DNA from: Anabaena subtropica FACHB-260
Lineage (GTDB): Bacteria; Cyanobacteriota; Cyanobacteriia; Cyanobacteriales; Nostocaceae
Reading direction: 5' to 3'
DNA length: 64,000 nucleotides
Assembly: GCF_014697105.1 (NCBI RefSeq)
Contig: NZ_JACJRF010000023.1
Location: 1-64,000 of the forward strand
This document shows, in pieces, positions 27,359 to 36,591 of this stretch. Each line of letters opens with the position of its first letter. Within the stretch, counting starts at the first letter, position 1. The position numbers and the translations under genes were made by a program. The notes beneath the pieces are model-generated. The model searched no databases. It saw only the letters and a list, made by a program, of their open reading frames with translations, and was not told the origin of the DNA.

Positions 27359-27571
27359 TTGTGATTTCCTCTGATGACGCGTTCCCATTTGGTAGCGTAC
27401 ACCCGTTCTGAATAGTTTAATCTTCTGGTAAATTTAATATTTACAGTAAATCGAACCCACATTCCGCACATAAGCAAGATAAATCATCGTCCACATCAGT
27501 TCGTAAATATAACCTGTTCCCCAATTTATGGGAAATTAAAATCTATTAATATTCATTTGATACAAATTTTA

Positions 27572-27874
27572 CTACTCATTGGGATCTGCAAATAAAGATT
27601 CTAAATCTCGATAACCACTGGCAACATGAGTAACACTAATTCCATCTTCGTTAGGGTAGTAAAAAATAATGTAATCATCCACAACAAACCCGCGCAAATT
27701 CGGCAGAAGTCTTCCATAACTTTTACCCATGTTGGGAAAACTAGCGACTAACTTACACTTCTGGCGAATTTCATCAAAAAGCTTACTGGCTGCTTTTGGG
27801 TTACTGTGAGCAATATATTCACAAATTTCATTTAAGTCTTGAATTGCTGCATCTGAAAATGAATAATTACTCAT
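27572..27874 (-). CDS. RelE/ParE superfamily toxin
   Basis: A 100-aa protein with the ParE-type fold pattern: YSFSDAAIQDLNEICEYIAHSNPKAASKLFDEI (two N-terminal helices), then FPNMGKSYGRLLPNLRGFVVDDYIIFYYPNEDGISVTHVASGYRDLESLF, with the R..P.LR.....YIIFY.. strand motif typical of ParE. ParE toxins inhibit gyrase and RelE toxins cut mRNA; the sequence alone does not decide which. Its ATG (27874) overlaps the antitoxin stop by 4 bases, the usual translational coupling of TA operons. The operon is probably autoregulated by the antitoxin complex. Confidence 0.88.
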   Translation of the reverse strand: MSNYSFSDAAIQDLNEICEYIAHSNPKAASKLFDEIRQKCKLVASFPNMGKSYGRLLPNLRGFVVDDYIIFYYPNEDGISVTHVASGYRDLESLFADPNE

Positions 27875-28128
27875 TCAGAAGAGTCCTCAGCAATTTGATG
27901 AATTTTCTCTTGTAATTTAGCAAATACAAATTCGCCATCAGTTACTTTTCCCTTAGCAATTTGTTCAGTTCCTACAGCAATTTTTTGGCGTAATTCTTCA
28001 ATTCGCTGTTCTCTTTCTTGTAGCAGCTTAAAGGCTTCATTGATGACTTCATCCGCGCAAGCAAATCTACCACTTGCAAGCTGTGCCTGAATAAATTGCT
28101 CTAGCTCTGGTTTAATTTGGATGTACAT
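27871..28128 (-). CDS. ParD-like antitoxin
   Basis: The cognate antitoxin of the downstream ParE-like toxin. From the ATG at 28128 it has 85 aa: MYIQIKPELEQFIQAQLASGRFACADEVINEAFKLLQE forms the ribbon-helix-helix DNA-binding part (about 1-40), and the acidic, helical rest would wrap the toxin. An upstream in-frame start at 28164 would add 12 residues without RHH similarity, so the shorter start is preferred. The pair sits between the parA-like gene and the three-gene nuclease/motor operon, where it could stabilise that region. Confidence 0.88.
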   Translation of the reverse strand: MYIQIKPELEQFIQAQLASGRFACADEVINEAFKLLQEREQRIEELRQKIAVGTEQIAKGKVTDGEFVFAKLQEKIHQIAEDSSE

Positions 28129-28266
28129 ACTTTCTAATTTGAAATAATTAGTACTACAACTCATCCTAGCAATATTGCCTCGATTGAGGCTTTCAAATTA
28201 TAGCAGTGTAGGAAGTTTGAATTTATCTCAGGCAGAGGTGCAGAGAGGGGAACTAAGGCTAATTGT

Positions 28267-30858
28267 CTAAATTGATGGTATCTGAATTGTTTTAGCAAAT
28301 AAGCTTTGTAGGCGGTGCAATTGGGGGCCAAGTTGGTAGAGTAAATCACCTTTACCCAAAAGGTAAGCGGCGGATGTTTCGGTTCCACCTAGAACAATTT
28401 TTGAGTCGGCTTCACTGGCAGTTCGTAAAGCAACTCTTCCTGGTAGATTTGAACGGATAATTGGGGTGACAATACTAGCTTCTGGGCGTTGAGTGGCAAT
28501 AATTAGATGAATACCCGCAGCCCTTGCCATTGCACCTAAACGTTTAATGCTCTGTTCTAAAGCTTTGCGAATCTCTTTTTCGGCCATAAAATCTGCATAT
28601 TCATCAAATATACAGACAATGCGGGGTAGAGGTTGATGAGAACGCTGATTGTAGGTAGTTAAATCAGCACAACTAGCTTTTTCAAACTGCTGATAACGGA
28701 ACTCCATTTCTAAAACTAATTCTTCCATAAGTTCAGTAGCGCGATCGCTTTCTTTGACGACTGGTGAATATAACCACGCCATACGTTCAAACTCTGGAAA
28801 GGTAACACGCTTAGGATCAACTAGGGCTATTTTGAGATTTTTCGGGGAATAACGATATAGTAAGCTGAGGAGGAGCGATCGCAAAAACTCACTTTTACCG
28901 CTACCAGTTGTCCCACCAACTAAAAAGTGACAAGTATTGGGGTCAGATAAATCAGTTTCTACTAATTTTCCCTCTAAATTTATACCAATGGCAATTTTTA
29001 CGGGTGCAGTTGCAGGTAAAGGTTGCTGTTGAATATACTCTGTAAAATTAGCAGCCTGTCTATCTGGACGGGGTAAATCAATACTGACATAACCAGCTTG
29101 GGGAGTAATTAAGGGTTTATCGGCTAAACTCAACTGCACTTGCAAGTCATTTGATAATCTTAGGAGTGCGCTGACTTTCACGCCCAAATTAGGTTTGAGC
29201 TTCACCCTGATAAAACTAGGCCCCACAGCAGCACCTAAGTAGTCAACACCAACACCAAAAGATTGCAAGGTATTAACCAAAGCTTCCCCCGTTTCATCAG
29301 CATTAGGTATTTGTTCCTTAACTCTAATCTCAGACTCAATAGATTTCTCCCCCCTTTTTAAGGGGGGTTGGGGGGGATCAGATATTACTTCACCAAAAAA
29401 AGTCTGACATTTTTGCTGCTGGGGGCAAATTTCGCACAGATGAAGCTGAGTTGTTCGCGGTGGTGGGTTGGGATTAGGCGATTCCCAATTCAACCATTGC
29501 TGCATTTGTAACAACTTGTAGGGAATTAATTGATGTACTGTATTTTCTAACTGTTCCCAAGAATAACGATACTCTTTAAACTCAGGTAATACACAATAAA
29601 CTGCTGAATCAACGGCTACTTTCTTCTTTTGGTAAAGCATATAACTATAAAGTGAAACCTGAGCCAATTGTCCTGAAGGGTCTACAGGTTGATAGGTTTT
29701 AAACTCCACCACACATAGGCGATTTAGTTCAAAATTAAATACTAAACAATCAAATTCACCTCTAACTCTTTGCTTGCTTCCATCAGGTAGAATAAAGTAA
29801 TTTTCAATGCTGCGTTCTGTAGATAAAAAAGTGTTGCTAATAACTGTGTCTGCATTACAATATTGACGATTAATTAATAGCAGTTCTGTAAAGTGTTTAA
29901 TTAATCCTTGTAATCCCTGCCAAACTTGTAAAAGTGCTTGTGCTTGGCTGGCATCTTTTTGAATTGCTGCTTGTAAATAGGGAAAAAATTCTATTTGATA
30001 AAATATTTGTTGAATTTGTGATGTAATTGTTTCAAGATTTATTTGGGAAGGGTTCGGTTTAAATAGGTTTTTAAATTGTGGTTCAATAACAGCCAATTTA
30101 ACAAAGTTATCTGCTAGATGATGAAATGGATTACCGATACCAATGGCTGTATTTTTGGGTAAAAATATTGCCTTGTCGCCAAATTGATGATTTAGATAAA
30201 ATAGTCGAGGACATTCAAAAGCAACTCGGACTTTAGTAACACTTAAAGATGGGTTTTCCATTTCTTTGCTTAACTGATTTAATTCATCGTTTTCTATAAA
30301 AATATTACCGACAGCATTGGGATTAGATATTTCAAGTAACCGACGATGTACAGCCGCTAGATAAACTGTATCCATCGCCGCATATTCCAACTGTTTTTGG
30401 CTGAGGGGGCGCTTTCCCCAATCACTTGATTGTTCTGCTATATCTACATTGGAAAAATGACAAAGTTCGACTGCTAAAGTCTTTAATTTTAAATTTGAAG
30501 TTTGTAACCGTTGGCGAGTAATTTTTCTGGCTATTTGTAAAGTGCAAATGACATTTTTAGCTAATTGTCCACCTAAATATTTAATGTCAAAACTAGCATT
30601 GTGAAAGACTTTGATAATGCTAGAGTTAAGCATGATTTGGTTAATAAAATCTGTTGCTAAATCATGTTTATCAAGTACATCAAGAATATAAGCAGATGTG
30701 CCTGTTGTGTCTGTATGTTCAGCCAATACCTGAATCAGCGATAATTTTGGTTGAGAGGTATGCCAATGAGCAATTTCTGTGTCTACCCACAGTGTTTTAG
30801 CTGTTGCTAATCTGGATATAACATCTATAATTTCTGTTGCTTCTTTCAGGTAGTGCAT
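28267..30858 (-). CDS. DEDDy exonuclease-Cas4/RecB nuclease-FtsK/HerA motor fusion
   Basis: An 863-aa three-part enzyme. (1) Residues 1-185 are an RNase D/DnaQ-type 3'-5' exonuclease with D26 and E28 (WVDTE), D91 (HNASFD), and Y159 with D163 (QLEYAAMDTVYL), the full DEDDy set. (2) Residues 205-490 are a Cas4/RecB-type PD-(D/E)XK nuclease with D370 (RGEFDCL), E385-x-K387 (VVEFKTYQ) and Q397/Q400; C216 plus C475, C478 and C484 match the four-cysteine Fe-S arrangement. (3) Residues 520-863 are an FtsK-type motor with Walker A GGTTGSGKS (648-656) and Walker B RIVCIFDEYAD (746-756). The linker residues DPPQPPLKRGE (494-504) come from an absorbed repeat. It is the last gene of a three-gene operon, 27 bp after the ATPase gene. 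Confidence 0.9.
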   Translation of the reverse strand: MHYLKEATEIIDVISRLATAKTLWVDTEIAHWHTSQPKLSLIQVLAEHTDTTGTSAYILDVLDKHDLATDFINQIMLNSSIIKVFHNASFDIKYLGGQLAKNVICTLQIARKITRQRLQTSNLKLKTLAVELCHFSNVDIAEQSSDWGKRPLSQKQLEYAAMDTVYLAAVHRRLLEISNPNAVGNIFIENDELNQLSKEMENPSLSVTKVRVAFECPRLFYLNHQFGDKAIFLPKNTAIGIGNPFHHLADNFVKLAVIEPQFKNLFKPNPSQINLETITSQIQQIFYQIEFFPYLQAAIQKDASQAQALLQVWQGLQGLIKHFTELLLINRQYCNADTVISNTFLSTERSIENYFILPDGSKQRVRGEFDCLVFNFELNRLCVVEFKTYQPVDPSGQLAQVSLYSYMLYQKKKVAVDSAVYCVLPEFKEYRYSWEQLENTVHQLIPYKLLQMQQWLNWESPNPNPPPRTTQLHLCEICPQQQKCQTFFGEVISDPPQPPLKRGEKSIESEIRVKEQIPNADETGEALVNTLQSFGVGVDYLGAAVGPSFIRVKLKPNLGVKVSALLRLSNDLQVQLSLADKPLITPQAGYVSIDLPRPDRQAANFTEYIQQQPLPATAPVKIAIGINLEGKLVETDLSDPNTCHFLVGGTTGSGKSEFLRSLLLSLLYRYSPKNLKIALVDPKRVTFPEFERMAWLYSPVVKESDRATELMEELVLEMEFRYQQFEKASCADLTTYNQRSHQPLPRIVCIFDEYADFMAEKEIRKALEQSIKRLGAMARAAGIHLIIATQRPEASIVTPIIRSNLPGRVALRTASEADSKIVLGGTETSAAYLLGKGDLLYQLGPQLHRLQSLFAKTIQIPSI
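29347..29379. repeat. Palindromic repeat absorbed into a coding region
   Basis: CTCCCCCCTTTTTAAGGGGG followed by GTTGGGGGGGATC is the well-known intergenic cyanobacterial repeat whose minus-strand reading gives DPPQPPLKRGE. Here it is in frame inside the 863-aa gene, at residues 494-504 between nuclease and motor. A related fragment (CCCCCTTTTTAATGGGGATC) lies near 42942-42961 between genes. Confidence 0.85.
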
Positions 30859-30885
30859 TGACTAATTTTTCACAACTAATAATAA

Positions 30886-33006
30886 TCACGCAACTAAACA
30901 AATCAGCTGATCTTGTAACCCAGCTTCTGGGTTAATTATTTGTATTTCTTTGTCTTGACATAATAGCTGAATTACACTTTTAACGTCAGTTTCTTTCACA
31001 TCAGGAAACTGCCCGATAGACTGTTTAACTAAAGTAGGTAGTCCCATAAACCCTTGAGTTCTAACTATATTTAACAAAAATTCTTTGACTGGTTGTAAAT
31101 TTTCTTCACCTTTACCGTTCGATGTTTTTTGCTTATTGACAATTTTTAAATCTTGCAATAAGGTACATGAATGCAAAATCTTTGTATCTCTGATAAGAGA
31201 TTGTAGTTCCTGCAAATTAACTGCTTTCCCTTTGCTAGTTAATACTAAATCTTGAGATAATGCAGAATTTACCAAACTTTGGTATGTTGCCAGGTAATGA
31301 ACAGAATTTAAGTTTGGCTTAATATGATGATGACTAGTGTGTGTAAAAATTTGTTGATATATTTGATTACCAGCAAGTCTTGGTGTCCCCACTCCTCCAA
31401 TCCTAATTAAGTATAGAATTTGACATGATTTTTTTTGAATTACATTTTGGCAAGCACTCATTACGTTGTAAAAATTCCTCATACTCAAGTCTTCTGTCCA
31501 GACTATTCCTATACGTTCGAGCTTGCCAGGATTATGATAGCTAAATGAATAACTAGCATACTTTCCACTTAAGAGTTTAGGCTTGATTTCATGTATTTTG
31601 AATGTAGTTAAAGCCTCTTGTAACATCCGTATCAAGTCAGATGATGATAACAGGGTAATTTTGGTATATTTCTCCTGAATTTTTCTATATTCTTTCTGCC
31701 ACAGTAGTTGAAATTCTGCGGCAATTTTCTCTGTATCTTCTTGAGGTTGTAACGGGGAGATGCTGACTGTACCATCAGACTCTCTAATTATTGAGATATT
31801 AACTTTTTCGGGATCTAATTTTGTTTTCTTTAGCGGTATAACATCTATAGATATAGGTGGTTTAATAGAAATTTTATATTTTTGATATTCCTGCCGTCCT
31901 AAGATTAGAGTATTCCTCGGCATAGTCTTACCACCGGGAAAATGTTGTTCTAATACTTGTCGAGTTAGTGGAAAAATAGGCGAATCAGGCTGAATACTAG
32001 CTTCTTGATGTATAGGCTTAAGATTATACGCCCAAATTGCTTCTGCTTGGTCTAAGGTAATATTTTTTAACTTAACTAATCGATGAATTCCGGCTCTGTC
32101 AGCTGGTTGAATTCGGTCTATATTTCGTTTCCATGTACTAGTAATAACACTAATAATTACTAGAAAATTTTTGAGATAATCACTATGAATAGTCGTATTT
32201 ACATTAAAAAAAGGCTGTATATCTAGATAACCATCTGACAAGGGGGGCATACTATCCAAATTATCAAAGCACAAAACTATAGGTTGAGTTTCTGTAGAAA
32301 TCCTTCCGAAGTTCGCTAGAATATTTTTAGCTGCATCTTCAGTATCAATGCAGATTTTAACTTTTAACATTTGCATTGATTCTTCGCTGAGGTCGTCTCC
32401 ACGCAACCATTCACAAGCTAAATCATATAATTCTGGGTCAGTAAGATCGTGTAATACTCCAAAGAAAATATCAGGATTATAAATATTGGCTTTTCTGTAA
32501 GTCTCCTTGAGATGTTTGATAAATTTCTGACGATCATTTTGTAAAAGCTGCCAAATACTATCATTAAAAATTTGATTTTTAAGATTGCGCTTGGTGAATG
32601 CCGATAAACTTTTGAGCCACAACATTAATTGTGAATCTTGCTGCCCTTCAGGAATTTGGACTAAACTGTCAACAGTATGGCGTAAAATATGCCGCCAAAT
32701 ATTACCACTATCCGCCCAATTGCATTGAATATAAGCAAAAAAAGCTTTGGTGTTTAGTGTACGTTTAATTCTTCCTAATAAATAACTTTTTCCAGAGCCA
32801 GAATCGCCAAGTAACAATGCTGTGCGACTGCGGTGATCTATAGCTACTAAATCAAGTAGCTCCTCAATTTCATTTAAAGCCTCTTTATGAATTGACTCAA
32901 CTGTTAGTGCTGTGTTTTGGTTTTCAGCCCAAAAGTTTATTGACTTGAAGTTGATTAGATCAAAAGGGTTAACTTCGCGTTTAATGATTTCATTAATTTC
33001 TGTCAT
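30886..33006 (-). CDS. P-loop (AAA/Orc-like) ATPase, 706 aa
   Basis: The middle gene of the operon. Walker A is GDSGSGKS (67-74) and Walker B IVLCFDNLD (243-251), with an Orc/STAND-like layout to about residue 350 that includes ISVITSTWKRNIDR and DRAGIHRLVKLKNITLDQAE. Residues 430-570 contain a possible alpha/beta domain (ERIGIVWTEDLSMRNFYNVM, SCQILYLIRIG). The C-terminus (about 630-706) looks like a winged helix (GFMGLPTLVKQSIGQF). It resembles ATPases of DNA-transaction and defence cassettes, such as the BrxD/DUF2791-type proteins, only in general plan, and I would not assign that family. ATG at 33006. It likely loads or regulates the downstream nuclease-motor. Confidence 0.8.
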   Translation of the reverse strand: MTEINEIIKREVNPFDLINFKSINFWAENQNTALTVESIHKEALNEIEELLDLVAIDHRSRTALLLGDSGSGKSYLLGRIKRTLNTKAFFAYIQCNWADSGNIWRHILRHTVDSLVQIPEGQQDSQLMLWLKSLSAFTKRNLKNQIFNDSIWQLLQNDRQKFIKHLKETYRKANIYNPDIFFGVLHDLTDPELYDLACEWLRGDDLSEESMQMLKVKICIDTEDAAKNILANFGRISTETQPIVLCFDNLDSMPPLSDGYLDIQPFFNVNTTIHSDYLKNFLVIISVITSTWKRNIDRIQPADRAGIHRLVKLKNITLDQAEAIWAYNLKPIHQEASIQPDSPIFPLTRQVLEQHFPGGKTMPRNTLILGRQEYQKYKISIKPPISIDVIPLKKTKLDPEKVNISIIRESDGTVSISPLQPQEDTEKIAAEFQLLWQKEYRKIQEKYTKITLLSSSDLIRMLQEALTTFKIHEIKPKLLSGKYASYSFSYHNPGKLERIGIVWTEDLSMRNFYNVMSACQNVIQKKSCQILYLIRIGGVGTPRLAGNQIYQQIFTHTSHHHIKPNLNSVHYLATYQSLVNSALSQDLVLTSKGKAVNLQELQSLIRDTKILHSCTLLQDLKIVNKQKTSNGKGEENLQPVKEFLLNIVRTQGFMGLPTLVKQSIGQFPDVKETDVKSVIQLLCQDKEIQIINPEAGLQDQLICLVA

Positions 33007-33059
33007 GATTTAAATTGAGTGAGAGGAGGAACTAATTTGAGGAAAAATTACTAGAAATA

Positions 33060-33905
33060 TTAATTGTCTACTGTAATAAAAAATAGAGAACCACCAATAT
33101 TTTGAGGTATACCAGCATCTATTTGTTCAGGGGTATAGGCGCTTACTTCTTGTAAGGAACTTAACTCTATTTGATCACTCTTTTGCAAACGATACAATGC
33201 CTGATCTAATTCATCGCGTGATAGAGGGGGTTGTAATTTTTGTCTTAGATGGAAAATTGGTAAATAATTCTCTGTACCTAATTCCCGATCTAATTTCTCA
33301 ATAATCAGTAAAATTTCTTCATCATCAATTGTTTCAACTGATGACTCAACCTTCACAGGAGGCAATGTATTTATCGTCTCTGACTTAACAGCTAAAGTCT
33401 TGCGTAAAAAACGGACGTAATTTCCTAAGAGTTCTTGACTGATGACAGGGTTAGAGCTTTTATTGGGGTTATAATCATCCCGCAAATACTCAATCCCTCT
33501 TTCAGTCAGCCAAACCTCACCTTTAGCTTTCTTGAGTTGTTGTTCAGCTTCAATTAACCCGCGTTCACTGAGGGTTTTTAATATCGTGTCTCGTTCACCA
33601 GCCTTTAATGAGGTAATTTTGCTGGGTGCGATTTTACCCGAAGCTTTACTGATTTTCTCTAGTACCTTGAGTTCTTTGTCTGTTATGGGTAATTGTCCTA
33701 CTTCGAGTGTTAGGACAGCTTGACCTGCTGGTAAAATCTTAACAGTGGCAATCTCACGGGAATAGTCTACCAGTTCGCGATCGCTTAAGTCTCGACAAAT
33801 TTTATCTTTACCTTTAAAACTACTAAAGGCGCTTGCACTTAGTCCTGTTCGATAATTCGGAAATCCCAATAACTTTAAGAGAAACTTTAATTCATTTGTA
33901 TCCAT
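33060..33905 (-). CDS. Probable winged-helix protein, 281 aa (operon leader)
   Basis: First gene of the three-gene operon, 53 bp before the ATPase gene. Residues 75-150 read like a winged helix-turn-helix (ITDKELKVLEKISKASGKIA, LKTLSERGLIEAEQQ, GEVWLTERGIEYL). Residues 195-260 form a second candidate (IEKLDRELGTENYLPIFHLR, LSRDELDQALYRLQKSDQIE). The N-terminal KFLLKLLGFPNYRTGLSASAFSSF is conserved-looking but unknown. There is no catalytic motif. It may act as the DNA-binding or specificity subunit, or as the operon regulator. ATG at 33905. I do not recognise the family by name. Confidence 0.75.
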   Translation of the reverse strand: MDTNELKFLLKLLGFPNYRTGLSASAFSSFKGKDKICRDLSDRELVDYSREIATVKILPAGQAVLTLEVGQLPITDKELKVLEKISKASGKIAPSKITSLKAGERDTILKTLSERGLIEAEQQLKKAKGEVWLTERGIEYLRDDYNPNKSSNPVISQELLGNYVRFLRKTLAVKSETINTLPPVKVESSVETIDDEEILLIIEKLDRELGTENYLPIFHLRQKLQPPLSRDELDQALYRLQKSDQIELSSLQEVSAYTPEQIDAGIPQNIGGSLFFITVDN

Positions 33906-34115
33906 ACTGGTAACTTGTATAGTATCTACACCAGGACTACTTTAACTTAAAGAGCAACAATTTACACACATTTTTATATAGTAGCTCTAATTGTTACCAG
34001 TTGCCATAAACTAAAATGTTTTCTGGAAGATAAGTAAACATACTTGTCTTCCAAATAAAAGAGAATGTGCTGTATAGATTAATGTCTATACTTAATATTT
34101 TATTGCTGGAAAACT

Positions 34116-35084
34116 CTATATTTTACTCATCTCTGTTTTTTTCAACTTCGTTAACTTTATTTTCACACTCCTAGCCCAAGACTTAGGAATAGTGTGCATC
34201 TGCCAAAATATCAGATTCCATAAATACCCATACTGGGGATAACATTTAAGTAACAATAATTCTGCTAATAAAATTGGTCTAGATTCTTTTAAACTACCAT
34301 CTCTGACAATATATCTAATTTGTTCTGGCTTTGGTGGTGCATGACCAATTATGATATCTTTTTCATAAAACTTAGCTTGTACGAATAAGCCTAATAATCT
34401 ATCTAAACTCCATGCAGGTAGCCAAGTTAATGCACCTGTAATCTTCATCGCATTTGATAATTCCTGTAAGGCTGGCTTAACCCGCGCAGTTTGCCAAATT
34501 CTGTTATTAAAGTTTTCAAAATGAATGCCATTTTGGTCTGTTCTTTGATGCCAAGGAATAATTATATGGCGAATGTCTATTGATTTATCTAAAGGCGCAA
34601 TGGGAACTTCTAGCAAACCTTTGTAATTACCTTTTTGATAAGGAAAAGGATTATCTGGTGTTTTTTTACATATTTCTAATTGTTCGATATCTGGATTTGG
34701 TTCCCATGCTTGTTTAATTCGTTCTTCATCAGTATAGGGAATATTTTGAATTTTTAGTCTTAAAACCCAACTTTCGGGAAAGAGTTGGAAATATTTTGAT
34801 GTAAAATCTACAATATCTGGATGAGCAAAATCATCATCATCTAATGCCAAAACATAATCACTTTCGACATTAAGCAATCCTGTAAACCTTTGAATAACTT
34901 CGCCTTTATATGGACTTCTTAAATTACGCACTCTGGGGTCATCGATATTTTTAATAGTTGCTTCTGGCGGATAAACTAAAATAAACTGCACATCACCGTT
35001 AATTTTTAATAATTGTTCTAACCAATAATCAGAAAAGTTGCCGCGTGTCGCAGTCACAATTGTTAAAAGAGGTTTGTTGTTCAT
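34116..35084 (-). CDS. GT-A fold glycosyltransferase-like protein
   Basis: A 322-aa protein with the start of a family 2-type nucleotide-sugar transferase: LLTIVTATRGNFSDYWLEQLL (about 6-26), a strand QFILVYPPEA, and the metal-binding acidic cluster VLALDDDDFAHPDIVDF (about 78-94), the equivalent of the DxD motif. The C-terminal half is unlike ordinary GT2 enzymes and basic at the end (KIKLTKLKKTEMSKI), perhaps for peripheral membrane contact. The acceptor and sugar are unknown. It is divergent from the GT4 gene at 35259 across 174 AT-rich bases that must contain both promoters. ATG at 35084. Confidence 0.75.
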   Translation of the reverse strand: MNNKPLLTIVTATRGNFSDYWLEQLLKINGDVQFILVYPPEATIKNIDDPRVRNLRSPYKGEVIQRFTGLLNVESDYVLALDDDDFAHPDIVDFTSKYFQLFPESWVLRLKIQNIPYTDEERIKQAWEPNPDIEQLEICKKTPDNPFPYQKGNYKGLLEVPIAPLDKSIDIRHIIIPWHQRTDQNGIHFENFNNRIWQTARVKPALQELSNAMKITGALTWLPAWSLDRLLGLFVQAKFYEKDIIIGHAPPKPEQIRYIVRDGSLKESRPILLAELLLLKCYPQYGYLWNLIFWQMHTIPKSWARSVKIKLTKLKKTEMSKI

Positions 35085-35258
35085 TTATTTATGTTTGTGG
35101 GCGTTTATTGATGCAAATAATGTTTACATATAAATAAATTTTTTATGTTAAAAATAATATGTAAATCTAATAGTTTTATTTTGGAATAATAACGTTTTTA
35201 TAACTATAGTATATGAGTTATAAAACATAATTATTACATTTAGGAGTATAACAATTAT

Positions 35259-36497
35259 ATGCGTATTCTCATGCTTTCATCGACGTTCCCTTATCCGCCT
35301 AGTCGTGGGGGAACGGAAATTAGAACTTTTAATTTACTCAAATACCTCCAACAAAATCATGATGTGACTTTAGTGACACAGTATAACAAGGGTGTGTCGG
35401 ATGCTGAAGTGTCAGAACTACGTAATTATGTTAGTGAACTACTGATTTTTCCCTTACCACCAGAACCCCAGTCTAAAAATGTCATTACTAAATTATTAGC
35501 GAAAACTAGACGGTTTCTAGAGTCGGTGGGGAAAGCGACACCGCCTAATGTTCTCTATCGCTACTCTCCCGAAATTCAGGCTGTAGTGGATAGTTGCGTT
35601 GCGGCGAAGAAATATGATGTGATTACCTGTGAGCATAGTGTAAATGAAATCTATATCCGTCCAGAATTTCGTAACAGTGTGAACACAGTTATAGATGTCC
35701 ATAGTTCAGTTTACGGTTGGATTCGTGACCATTTAGAAATGGGTGCAGCACAGAATGTATTACGCGATCGCCTTTATCTTTCTCTTGTTTTGAAGCGTTA
35801 CGAACAGCGATACTGTAGTAAATTCTCTCAGATTGTGGTGACAACACAAGACGATCGCCAGGAATTTCTCAAACTCCGCCCCGATATTGATATTAAAGTA
35901 ATTCCCAACGGTGTTGATTTAGAATTATTTCCCAATCGTTCCCAAGACCCAGGCGGACATAGTTTAATCTTTGTTGGGGCTATGGATGCTTCTCATAACA
36001 TCGATGCAGCGCGTTTCTTTGCAGTGGAAGTCTTACCCCAACTACAAAAGCGTTATCCTGACGCTACATTTAGTATCGTTGGCGCTAGACCAACACCAGA
36101 AGTTTTAAATCTAAAAAATATTCCAGGGGTAATAGTTACTGGTCGTGTACCTTCAATGGTAGATTATTTCCATCAATCTACCGTGTGTGTAGTGCCGCTA
36201 CGTACAGGTTTTGGCATTAAAAATAAAACTTTAGAAGCAATGGCCGCAGGTGTGCCAGTAGTAGCCAGCGATCGCGGTTTAGAAGGACTAGCCGTTGATG
36301 GTAATGATACACCTTTAGCAGCATTCAGAGCCAATCAACCAGCAGAATATGTTGATGCTATTAGTCAATTGTTCGAGAATCCACAGATGCGATCGCAATT
36401 ATCCCAAAATGGTAGACAACTTGTAGAAACTGAATTTACCTGGAATATCGCAGGTAAGCGTTATGAACAAGTTTGTCTGGGAAAAAGCGGTGTTTAG
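35259..36497 (+). CDS. Glycosyltransferase family 4 protein
   Basis: A 412-aa GT-B fold transferase. The N-terminal domain begins MRILMLSSTFPYPPSRGGTE with the glycine-rich acceptor-side loop. The C-terminal donor domain has VIPNGVDLELFP (about 212-223), FVGAMDASHNIDAARFF and the GT4 E-x7-E region KTLEAMAAGVPVVASDRGLEGL (about 325-346). It probably adds a sugar to a surface polysaccharide or lipid. A TAGGAGT ribosome site precedes the ATG at 35259. It lies about 13 kb from the main polysaccharide locus, so it may serve another glycan. The closest related architecture is the PEP-CTERM-associated Stp1-like transferases. Confidence 0.9.
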   Translation: MRILMLSSTFPYPPSRGGTEIRTFNLLKYLQQNHDVTLVTQYNKGVSDAEVSELRNYVSELLIFPLPPEPQSKNVITKLLAKTRRFLESVGKATPPNVLYRYSPEIQAVVDSCVAAKKYDVITCEHSVNEIYIRPEFRNSVNTVIDVHSSVYGWIRDHLEMGAAQNVLRDRLYLSLVLKRYEQRYCSKFSQIVVTTQDDRQEFLKLRPDIDIKVIPNGVDLELFPNRSQDPGGHSLIFVGAMDASHNIDAARFFAVEVLPQLQKRYPDATFSIVGARPTPEVLNLKNIPGVIVTGRVPSMVDYFHQSTVCVVPLRTGFGIKNKTLEAMAAGVPVVASDRGLEGLAVDGNDTPLAAFRANQPAEYVDAISQLFENPQMRSQLSQNGRQLVETEFTWNIAGKRYEQVCLGKSGV

Positions 36498-36507
36498 CTG
36501 ATGAGAA

Positions 36508-36537
36508 AACCCCGATTTTCACAGAGAGATCGGGGTT
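36508..36537. terminator. Hairpin between convergent GT4 and peroxiredoxin genes
   Basis: A 9-bp stem, AACCCCGAT (36508-36516) with ATCGGGGTT (36529-36537), and a 12-nt loop, 10 bp after the GT4 stop. The T-tract is poor (CTAAATTT), so it is a weak or merely stabilising hairpin. Confidence 0.55.
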
Positions 36538-36591
36538 CTAAATTTGGCTGATGTTTTGTAATCAGTATTTGAGTGCTTAAAGCATCAAAAA

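Noticed and set aside
28161-28388. A 75-aa protein at the 3' end of the fusion gene
   Set aside because: It overlaps the motor domain in another frame and has no family features.
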